Positions 1-4,923 of a stretch of 6,039 nt of DNA are shown here, in pieces. Both the position numbers and the translations under genes were made by a program. The notes beneath the pieces are model-generated. The model saw only the letters and a list, made by a program, of their open reading frames with translations. It made no database searches and was not told the origin of the DNA. The DNA comes from Halothiobacillus neapolitanus (GTDB lineage Bacteria > Pseudomonadota > Gammaproteobacteria > Halothiobacillales > Halothiobacillaceae), in NCBI GenBank assembly GCA_020721485.1, contig DYMR01000121.1, positions 1 to 6,039 on the forward strand, read 5' to 3'. The first letter of the stretch is position 1; each line of letters opens with the position of its first letter.

Positions 1-152
1 AAAAAACCCACTTCGACAGCGGCACCCGCACCACCCTCACCGCGCTAAACGCCGCTGAACGCATCGAGGAAATTGCCCGCATGATGGGTGGCGTGGCGAT
101 TACCGAACAAACGCGCAAACTCGCGGCGGAAATGCTGACGCGGGGGCGTTAA
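1..152 (+). CDS. recN: DNA repair protein RecN, C-terminal end (5' part outside window)
   Basis: The reading frame is open from the window edge (first full codon at position 3) and gives 49 residues before a TAA stop at 150-152. The tail contains THFDSG, then AERIEEIARMMGG and a final TRKLAAEML helix. This matches the C-terminus of RecN, where the RIEEIARMLGG block follows the ATPase core. RecN is an SMC-like cytoplasmic ATPase of about 550 residues that acts in recombinational repair of double-strand breaks. Only the extreme end is present, so Walker motifs, the coiled coil and the promoter (often LexA-controlled in this family) cannot be seen. The gene converges on the CBS-domain gene. Its stop codon forms the foot of a hairpin (150-177). 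Confidence 0.9.
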   Translation, partial: KTHFDSGTRTTLTALNAAERIEEIARMMGGVAITEQTRKLAAEMLTRGR

Positions 153-177
153 CAGGCGGTTAAAGAACCGCCGGTTA
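150..177 (+). other. Hairpin starting at the recN stop codon
   Basis: Bases 150-161 pair with 166-177 over 12 positions with one A-G mismatch (154/173) around an AAAG loop: TAACAGGCGGTT against AACCGCCGGTTA. It is placed like a transcription terminator for recN, but the bases that follow are G-rich with no T tract, so it is not a canonical intrinsic terminator. It may act as a 3'-end stabiliser. The left arm resembles the terminal motif TTAACAGGCTGTT of the large repeats at 2522-2691 and 4080-4264, so it may be a relic or minimal member of that family. Confidence 0.6.
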
Positions 178-202
178 GGGTGGGGATGAAGTCCGATACT
201 TA

Positions 203-280
203 GGGGTAGGATCCCCCTTCCCTTGAGGGGGGCGAAGCGGGTCGCGTTGCCCCGCGACCCCGGACGGGTTGGGGGGGGTG
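203..280. repeat. GC-rich intergenic hairpin cluster, REP-like
   Basis: The spacer between the convergent recN and CBS genes holds two adjacent hairpins. In the first, 213-218 (CCCCCT) pairs with 226-231 (AGGGGG). In the second, 239-246 (GGGTCGCG) pairs with 253-260 (CGCGACCC) around a 6-nt loop. A run of eight or more G follows at 271-278. No open reading frame or RNA gene is apparent in 153-317. Paired GC-rich palindromes between converging genes are typical of dispersed REP-type elements or of bidirectional transcript ends. Only one copy is seen here, so repetition in the genome is inferred. Confidence 0.4.
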
Positions 281-317
281 AAACATAATACTCCGGGCGG
301 GATACCCCAACCGCCGG

Positions 318-977
318 CTAAGACCACAACTCCAGCGGCGCATAGTTCACCAACGCGCGCAGAATATCCCCGCGCGTGACGATGCCCGCCACCCGCCGTT
401 CGGCGTCCATAATCGGCAGGCCGCGAATGTCCTGCGCGAGCAGTACGCGCGCCAGTTCGCGGATATTGGTGTCGAGGGTGGCGGTGAGTACCTTCGGGTT
501 GGCGATGGTCATCACCGATTGCGGTGCCAAATCGGCAAACCGCACGCGCTGACGGCTGATGTCGCCCTTGGTGGCGATGCCCACCAGCTGTTCGCTGGCG
601 TCGATGATCGGCACGAGGCCGATGCCGTAGCGATCGAACAGCGCGCGCAAATCACCGATACTGCCTCCCGGCGGCAGCGCAAAGACGGGGGTGGTCATCA
701 ACTGGCTGGCGAGCACAATGGGGCGGCGTTCGTCCGTGGCGGCGCGCACGGCCCCATAGGCCGAGAGCCGTCCGGAACGCCCACGCTGGCTCGATGAATC
801 CCGCAGGGAATTGGGGCGCGGCGGCGGCTGGCTCAAGCCGTTATCGGCCGTGCGCGATTCCTCGCTGCGGGCGACGGGCTCAATCGCTCGGGGCGCCGCA
901 TTCATCACCGGCTGAATCAAGGCTTGGTTGAGCGTGAGTTGATCGCTCACGCCGGGCCCGAACACGACAAAACTCAT
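318..977 (-). CDS. Two-CBS-domain protein with a disordered N-terminal region
   Basis: This 219-residue soluble protein starts at ATG (975-977) behind a GAGGTG Shine-Dalgarno-like stretch and ends in TAG. Two CBS motifs form a Bateman module. CBS1 covers about residues 92-145 (LMTTPVFALPP... VPIID... LVGIATKGDI). CBS2 covers about 154-211 (VMTIANPKVLTAT... GLPIMD... VAGIVTRGDILRAL). Such pairs commonly bind adenine nucleotides and regulate a partner domain or protein. No catalytic or membrane domain is attached. The first 10 residues (MSFVVFGPGV) look like a short structured strand. Residues about 30-85 are rich in Pro, Ser, Arg and Glu and are probably flexible. The gene lies 32 bp downstream of sbcB on the same strand, so co-transcription is likely. 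The ligand and the partner are unknown. Confidence 0.85.
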   Translation of the reverse strand: MSFVVFGPGVSDQLTLNQALIQPVMNAAPRAIEPVARSEESRTADNGLSQPPPRPNSLRDSSSQRGRSGRLSAYGAVRAATDERRPIVLASQLMTTPVFALPPGGSIGDLRALFDRYGIGLVPIIDASEQLVGIATKGDISRQRVRFADLAPQSVMTIANPKVLTATLDTNIRELARVLLAQDIRGLPIMDAERRVAGIVTRGDILRALVNYAPLELWS

Positions 978-1009
978 GGCACCTCACCCTTGTGGCGGGC
1001 GCCGCGTCG

Positions 1010-2494
1010 CTATCGCGCTGCGGTTTTCGCTCGCCCCCATTGTTCCAGTTCATCCAGCAACCGTTGAGTGGTTGCACTTAAATCCGGCGCGGCGCGTTCA
1101 ACCGCCAGCGCTTCAAAAAAGCTCGGCAAGCCCTTGGGCGATTGCCATTGCGCACGCACCCAATCGGCCCAGTCCGCCCGCGCCGAGGCGGCGAGTGCCG
1201 AGGGCCAATGCCGCGCGACGAAGCGGGGCACCAACGCCGTTAAGCGGGCGTCCTGCCAATCGGCGGCCAACAACTGAGCCAAGGCCGGCGCCAAAGCCTG
1301 CGCAAGCGTTTCCGCCGGGGCGCCCTCCGCGCGTGTTCGGGCGTGATCGAAGGCGCGGCCAAATTGATCCAATCGGCTGCGATCTTGCCGATCAAGAAAT
1401 CCGTCGTACAACGCACACTCGGCCATTTTCGGCGCGAACTCTGTCGATAGTTCCATGACTGCACGCAATTTATCGGCCATTTCCGGCAGATATTGAGTCA
1501 CCAGGGATTGATGCTGCCGCAGGGCGGATAAATCCAGCCGCAAGCGCTCGGCCACGCCCGCTTCATTCACCAGCGCATAGGGCGCCACCAAGGGGACGCG
1601 ATTGAGGTGTAACAGTTTGATTGGTAAACGAATGGTGTCACTCGCCGCATCGCCGCGCACAAAGCGCGCCGCCGCCAATGCTTCGACCGATTCCTCCAGC
1701 AGGCGGGTGGGATCCGCGCGCAAATCCCACAAAATACGCTGGGTTTTTATCCCCTGCGGCACGCCCAAGTTGGCAAAAACCGAGGTATTGCCGTCTGCGG
1801 TGGCAATCATCGGGGAAACATGCACAAACCCCGTGCGGCGCTGGGGATGATCGACAAATTCAGCCACCGCCTGCTTGTTGCGCAGGCTCAGCAGATACGC
1901 GACCAGTTTGGGTTGGGCGCGCTGACACAATGCCAGCACATCGCGGGTGGCGCGCACATCCGCCAAGGCATCGTGCGCGCCCACATGGGCGATGCCGTTG
2001 GCCGCCGTGAGGGCTTCCAGTCGCAAGCTGGGCACCCCCGCCGCATCGACCGGCCAGCAGATGCCATCGGGTCGCAGCGCCCGCAGCGCCCGCGCGCAAT
2101 CGAGCACATCGAAACGGCTGTTTCCGTCCTGCCATTCATGCCCATACGGTTCGCGCAGATTGCGCCAGAACAGGTAGCGCAGCAGCTCGGCATCAAACCG
2201 CAGGCTGTTGAAACCCACCGCGCAGGTGCCCGGTTCGTGCATGAGCGCATGAATCTGCGCCGCAAATTCTGCCTCCGGCAGGGCGCCGAGGGCGGGCAAG
2301 GCACTCGGCAGGATGCCGGTGATTCGCGCCGCCGTCGGGTGCATCAGCACTTCGTCGGACAGCTGACAATAAAGCATGACCGGCTCGCCGATCGGGGCGA
2401 AGGCTTCGTCGGTTCGCAGGGCGGCAAACTGGACGGGGCGGTCGCAGGCGGGATCCGCGCCGGTGGTTTCAAAATCGTAAAACAGATAATTCAC
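1010..2494 (-). CDS. sbcB: Exodeoxyribonuclease I
   Basis: This 494-residue protein (the E. coli enzyme has 475) belongs to the DEDDh superfamily of 3'-5' exonucleases. ExoI degrades single-stranded DNA from the 3' end and takes part in recombination and mismatch repair. Catalytic residues are recognisable: D7 and E9 in YDFETTG, D101 in GFNSLRFDAELL, and H174 with D179 in HDALADVRAT. Each lies 7-8 residues before its E. coli counterpart (D15, E17, D108, H181, D186), so the spacing is conserved. The SH3-like and helical C-terminal domains follow and include IKLLHLNRVP and a D-rich, Q-rich tail. The start codon is GTG (2492-2494), with AAGGA six bases upstream. The terminal repeat of copy A ends only 27 bp before the start codon. 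The CBS gene follows after 32 bp. Confidence 0.95.
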   Translation of the reverse strand: MNYLFYDFETTGADPACDRPVQFAALRTDEAFAPIGEPVMLYCQLSDEVLMHPTAARITGILPSALPALGALPEAEFAAQIHALMHEPGTCAVGFNSLRFDAELLRYLFWRNLREPYGHEWQDGNSRFDVLDCARALRALRPDGICWPVDAAGVPSLRLEALTAANGIAHVGAHDALADVRATRDVLALCQRAQPKLVAYLLSLRNKQAVAEFVDHPQRRTGFVHVSPMIATADGNTSVFANLGVPQGIKTQRILWDLRADPTRLLEESVEALAAARFVRGDAASDTIRLPIKLLHLNRVPLVAPYALVNEAGVAERLRLDLSALRQHQSLVTQYLPEMADKLRAVMELSTEFAPKMAECALYDGFLDRQDRSRLDQFGRAFDHARTRAEGAPAETLAQALAPALAQLLAADWQDARLTALVPRFVARHWPSALAASARADWADWVRAQWQSPKGLPSFFEALAVERAAPDLSATTQRLLDELEQWGRAKTAAR

Positions 2495-2500
2495 GGATCT

Positions 2501-2505
2501 TCCTT
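2501..2505 (-). promoter_or_regulatory. Ribosome binding site of sbcB (fixes the GTG start)
   Basis: The minus strand reads AAGGA here, six bases before GTG at 2494. The encoded MNYLFYDFETTG begins exactly where the first strand of the exonuclease fold should, so this GTG is the likely start. Confidence 0.7.
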
Positions 2506-2520
2506 GCGCACGCGGCGGCG

Positions 2521-2549
2521 ATTAACAGGCTGTTGAACAATGGTTTCAA
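2521..2549 (-). promoter_or_regulatory. Candidate sigma70-type promoter at the outer end of repeat copy A, facing sbcB
   Basis: On the minus strand TTGAAA (2544-2549; five of six matches to TTGACA) is followed, after exactly 17 bases, by GTTAAT (2521-2526; four of six matches to TATAAT). The -35 lies inside the first hairpin of the repeat. The -10 spans the repeat terminus and takes its last base from the flank. Transcription starting about 7 bases downstream would give a leader of roughly 20 nt containing the sbcB ribosome binding site. This is a pattern match only. Confidence 0.4.
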
Positions 2550-2691
2550 CAGCCTGTTAAAGCAAGCCAAGGATGGCTTGCCCGAAGATCAAGCATCGTA
2601 ACTGCTTGATCTTCGCCCATCGTTACGGGCGTGTACCGGAACGATGGGGTTGAAAAAACGACAGGGAGGTCTTTTTTCAACATCTTGTTAA
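2522..2691 (+). repeat. Modular palindromic repeat, copy A (170 bp), MITE-like
   Basis: Non-coding element bounded by TTAACAGGCTGTTGAA (2522-2537) and TTCAACATCTTGTTAA (2676-2691), imperfect terminal inverted repeats matching at 14 of 16 positions. Inside are five hairpins: H1 2522-2560 (16-bp perfect stem, 7-nt loop); H2 2562-2581 (8-bp stem, 4-nt loop); H3 2583-2615 (13-bp stem, 7-nt loop); H4 2616-2648 (9-bp outer stem plus inner CGG/CCG); H5 2649-2681 (10-bp stem GTTGAAAAAA/TTTTTTCAAC plus inner GAC/GTC). H3, H4 and H5 are each 33 nt and abut exactly. An inverted second copy lies at 4080-4264. The element lies between the kinase-Rieske gene and sbcB and encodes no transposase, which fits a non-autonomous element. 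Confidence 0.92.
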
Positions 2692-2703
2692 CTCTAGCAC
2701 AGC

Positions 2704-2727
2704 GCCCAGCCCGTTGCGTCACTGGGC
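2704..2727. other. Stem-loop just downstream of the kinase-Rieske gene
   Basis: GCCCAG (2704-2709) pairs with CTGGGC (2722-2727) around a 12-nt loop, 10 bases past the stop codon of the kinase-Rieske gene. Read on the minus strand it is not followed by a T tract, and read on the plus strand only TTTGT follows. It could contribute to a transcript end but is not a convincing intrinsic terminator in either direction. Confidence 0.3.
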
Positions 2728-2737
2728 TTTGTAGGGA

Positions 2738-3985
2738 TTATTCCACGGCATCCGTGGCGGGGGAATGCCCGGCGGGCGGCGTGTCGCGCACGATGCGCCC
2801 GTGTTCGATGCGGATGGGCAGCGGGGTTAGCGCTTCGCCGGGGCAGGGGCCGTGGGTGCAACTGCCGCCGTTGAGGCTGAAGCGGGCGTTGTGGACGGTG
2901 CAGCGCAGCATCAGCGCGCCGTCCCGTTCGAGGGTGTAGCCGCGATAGCCGCGCGCCAAGGGGGATCCATTGTGCGGGCAGACATTGCGGAACGCCTGCA
3001 CGCGCCGGCCATCGCGCACGATGATGATGCTGGGCACGCCGCCGACGGGCGCGACGCCAATCGCATCGGCAGGGCCGAGGTCATCCAGTCGGCACAGGGC
3101 GTCATCGGGCGCGGCGGCGGGGTTGAGATCCTCCAGGCCGATCTGCTGAAGTTTGCGTTCGGCGAGGCGCGCGCCGAAGGTGACGGCCTCTGCCCAGCTT
3201 TGGCCGATCAGTCGTGCGTGAATGGTGCCGGCGATGAGGGTATCTCCGGCGCCGACGCTGTCCACCGGTTGCCCGATCGGTTCGCTGGGAATGGCGATGG
3301 CCTCGGCCAGCGGTTCTTGCACAAACGCGCCGCTGGCGCCCCAGGCGAGGACGCAGACGGCCTGCGGCGCCCAATCGCGGGCGGCGGCGAGCGCGGCTTC
3401 CGGCGTGCTCAGCCCGCGCCCTTCGGCAAAGGCGCGGCCGATGAACAGCACATCGGACAGCGGAAATAGCTGCGCGAGGTAGGGGCGTTCTTTTTCGACT
3501 TCTAACGAGCGAATCGCCTGCCGCTGCTTGGCCTGCGCCAAGGCCATCATCGCGGCGGTGTCCATGCAGTGCCGCCCTTCAAAATGCAGCCATTCGAACG
3601 GGCTTAAATCGATCGCCAAGAATGCATTGAGGTCGAATTCCGGCAAATCGCGGTAGTGCACAATCGTGCGGCTGCCGGTTTTGCGGTTCAGCGTGATGTA
3701 GGAAGTCGGCGTGGTGCCGAAGCCGGTGCGGTGGCAGGCGGTGGTATTCAGCCCGCGTGCCGCGAGGGTGTCATGGAGCGTTTGCCCGCCCGCATCCGGT
3801 GCCAGCACGGCGGCGAGGTGGCATTGATGGCCGAATTGCGCGAGCACGCTCAGGCTGTTGGTGACATTGCCGCCGGGGGTTTGCCGTTGAGCCAGCGCGC
3901 GTTGCTCACTGTCTTCGCGCGGGTAGCCCTCGGTTTCGTTGATGATGTCGAGGGTGGCGATGCCGACGCCGAGAATCGTGGCCAT
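2738..3985 (-). CDS. Ketohexokinase-like PfkB kinase fused to a Rieske [2Fe-2S] domain
   Basis: A 415-residue protein with two complete domains in one frame. Residues 1-287 are a PfkB/ribokinase-family kinase closest to ketohexokinase. D13 (ATLD), D25 (YPRED), N40 and N43 (GGNVTN), R106 (GSRTI), the LHFEGR block (133-138), EVEKER (162-167) and the anion-hole and catalytic motif DSVGAGDT (242-249, base D248) all match that family in order. Residues about 297-400 form a Rieske domain that begins LCRLDDL. The cluster ligands are C336-x-H338 and C362-x2-H365, followed by GGSCTHGPCPGEALTPLP. A linker of about 10 Ala/Pro/Asp residues joins the two. The expected reaction is ATP-dependent phosphorylation of a ketose-like sugar; the Rieske half could transfer or sense electrons. 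ATG at 3985 is preferred to an in-frame TTG at 4030, which has no ribosome site. The substrate is unknown. Confidence 0.88.
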   Translation of the reverse strand: MATILGVGIATLDIINETEGYPREDSEQRALAQRQTPGGNVTNSLSVLAQFGHQCHLAAVLAPDAGGQTLHDTLAARGLNTTACHRTGFGTTPTSYITLNRKTGSRTIVHYRDLPEFDLNAFLAIDLSPFEWLHFEGRHCMDTAAMMALAQAKQRQAIRSLEVEKERPYLAQLFPLSDVLFIGRAFAEGRGLSTPEAALAAARDWAPQAVCVLAWGASGAFVQEPLAEAIAIPSEPIGQPVDSVGAGDTLIAGTIHARLIGQSWAEAVTFGARLAERKLQQIGLEDLNPAAAPDDALCRLDDLGPADAIGVAPVGGVPSIIIVRDGRRVQAFRNVCPHNGSPLARGYRGYTLERDGALMLRCTVHNARFSLNGGSCTHGPCPGEALTPLPIRIEHGRIVRDTPPAGHSPATDAVE

Positions 3986-4018
3986 GGTGCGATGAATTCC
4001 CCAGTCGAGAAGGGGTGA

Positions 4019-4024
4019 ATTATG
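4019..4024 (-). promoter_or_regulatory. Candidate -10 element for the kinase-Rieske gene
   Basis: The minus strand reads CATAAT, five of six matches to the -10 consensus, 33 bases before the ATG at 3985. No good -35 hexamer is found at 16-18 bases. If used, transcription would begin about 26 bases before the ATG, which excludes the upstream TTG as start. A GGGGA stretch (3998-4002) is the only ribosome-site-like sequence and lies rather far (12 bases) from the ATG. Confidence 0.25.
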
Positions 4025-4079
4025 CCGCAAGGCCGTGTCGGGTTCCGAATGCCGGCGGCGTTTTTTCGCTCACAGGCTG

Positions 4080-4264
4080 TTAACAGGATGTTGAAAAAAG
4101 ACTTCCCTGTCGTTTTTTCAACCCCATCGTTCCGGTACGCGCCCGTAACGATGGGCGAAGATCAAGCACTGACGATGCTTGATCTTCGGGCAAGCCATCC
4201 ATGGTTTGTTTGAACTTGGCTTGCTTTAACAGGCTGTTCAAACCATTTTTCAACAGCCTGTTAA
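4080..4264 (-). repeat. Modular palindromic repeat, copy B (185 bp), inverted relative to copy A
   Basis: Reverse complement of copy A with seven substitutions over 170 aligned bases plus a 15-nt insertion. Terminal inverted repeats are TTAACAGGATGTTGAA (4080-4095) and TTCAACAGCCTGTTAA (4249-4264). Hairpins in plus-strand order: H5 4090-4122, H4 4123-4155, H3 4156-4188 (each 33 nt, abutting), H2 4190-4224 (same 8-bp stem as copy A but a 19-nt loop), H1 4226-4264 (one mismatch at 4239). An extra CACAGGCTG (4071-4079) abuts the inner end. Its outer terminus overlaps the TAA stop of the metallophosphoesterase gene (4261-4263). It lies upstream of the kinase-Rieske gene. Confidence 0.92.
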
Positions 4265-4791
4265 AACGCGCCAGGTACTGGCTGCACCACCCAGGCGTCG
4301 GGCGTGGCGTGCAGAATCAGGCAGCCCGCGCCGCCGTGGGCGCGTACCCGTCCGGCGGCGCCGGGGTTGAGCACCCAAATCGGTTCGTCTTGGTCGATGG
4401 CGCGCCAATGGGTGTGGCCGTAGACAATCGCGCGGGCGGTGGGATGTTTGAGCCGCAGTTTTTGGTGGCGCTGGTGCGCGGGGTGCACGCGGTGGCCGTG
4501 TTCGACGACGAGTAAGCCGCCCGGCAGTGAAAGGTGGACGGTTTCCGGCAGCGCATCCAAAAGGTGGCGGGTGCCTGCCGGCCATTGGTCGGCGGTGTCG
4601 TTGTTGCCGCGCACCGCGAGCACATGGCCGCTTTGCGGGGTGATTTGACGCAGGATGTCGGGGTCGAGAATGTCGCCCGCGTGCACCACCACATCGCAGC
4701 ATTCCAGCGCGTGCAGCAGGTTGCGTTCGATGCTGCCGTGGGTGTCCGAAAGAATGCCGACACAAACCGAGGGGCGGGCTGCCAGATCCAC
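4261..4791 (-). CDS. YfcE/MJ0936-type metallophosphoesterase
   Basis: A 176-residue soluble calcineurin-like phosphodiesterase of the small YfcE/MJ0936 class, which hydrolyses phosphodiesters with two metal ions. The metal and active-site motifs occur in order: D16 and H18 (ILSDTHG), D40 (HAGDI), N63 (RGNND), H98 (VEHGH) and H126/H128 (YGHTH), then LNPG at 141-144. The length is normal for the class. The chosen start is GTG at 4789-4791, with a perfect AGGAGG (4796-4801) four bases upstream. A TTG at 4818 would add nine residues but has no ribosome site. The last codons (PVPGAF) run into repeat copy B, whose terminal TTAA supplies the TAA stop, so the original C-terminus may have differed slightly. 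The physiological substrate is unknown. Confidence 0.9.
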   Translation of the reverse strand: MDLAARPSVCVGILSDTHGSIERNLLHALECCDVVVHAGDILDPDILRQITPQSGHVLAVRGNNDTADQWPAGTRHLLDALPETVHLSLPGGLLVVEHGHRVHPAHQRHQKLRLKHPTARAIVYGHTHWRAIDQDEPIWVLNPGAAGRVRAHGGAGCLILHATPDAWVVQPVPGAF

Positions 4792-4795
4792 ACAT

Positions 4796-4801
4796 CCTCC
4801 T
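4796..4801 (-). promoter_or_regulatory. Perfect AGGAGG ribosome binding site of the metallophosphoesterase
   Basis: The minus strand reads AGGAGG, four bases before GTG at 4791. It falls inside the frame if the upstream TTG (4818) were used, so it decides the start in favour of the GTG. Confidence 0.7.
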
Positions 4802-4848
4802 GATTTGTTGTGGGCCAAGGGGTTTATTCAGCACGAATGCCAAAGCTG

Positions 4849-4908
4849 GCCGGAATGATATGCCGGTTTAGCCGGAATATCGACTGCGCGCCGCGCGCGG
4901 GGTTCCCC
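4849..4908. repeat. GCCGGAAT direct repeats and a GC-rich palindrome between the two phosphatase genes
   Basis: GCCGGAAT occurs at 4849-4856 and 4871-4878, 22 bases apart (about two helical turns), with a further GCCGG at 4862-4866. Next to them is the perfect 10-bp palindrome CCGCGCGCGG (4891-4900) and GGGG-TT-CCCC (4899-4908). The block lies after the HAD gene stop and before the metallophosphoesterase start. It could hold a transcript end or an operator, but no T tract or clear promoter accompanies it. Confidence 0.3.
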
Positions 4909-4923
4909 GGCGGGGCGGGCGGA

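Noticed and set aside
1820..2536. Long plus-strand open frame opposite exonuclease I
   Set aside because: It lies antisense to a clear sbcB gene in GC-rich DNA, where long antisense frames are common. Its protein has no recognisable domain.
2583..2681. CRISPR-like array of regular units
   Set aside because: The units have equal length but unrelated sequences, and each is a palindrome. There is no repeated unit with spacers and no cas gene.
2649..2681. H5 hairpin as an intrinsic terminator because it has a T6 run
   Set aside because: The T6 run is inside the stem, paired with A6, rather than after a GC-rich stem, so it does not have terminator layout.
2852..3469. Plus-strand open frame opposite the kinase-Rieske gene
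   Set aside because: It is a shadow of the kinase codons in GC-rich DNA, with low-complexity composition and no start signal.
3986..4030. Upstream TTG start that would add 15 residues to the kinase-Rieske protein
   Set aside because: No ribosome site precedes the TTG. The added residues are not part of the kinase fold, and ATG at 3985 places the first beta strand at the usual distance from the start.
2522..4264. Integron cassette with attC sites
   Set aside because: The flanking elements are inverted rather than direct, are built of several separate perfect hairpins, and there is no integrase. The attC core-site arrangement is not met.
4317..4793. Alternative frame starting just after the AGGAGG site at 4796-4801
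   Set aside because: It lacks the metallophosphoesterase motifs. The in-frame GTG two bases on gives the intact motif set.
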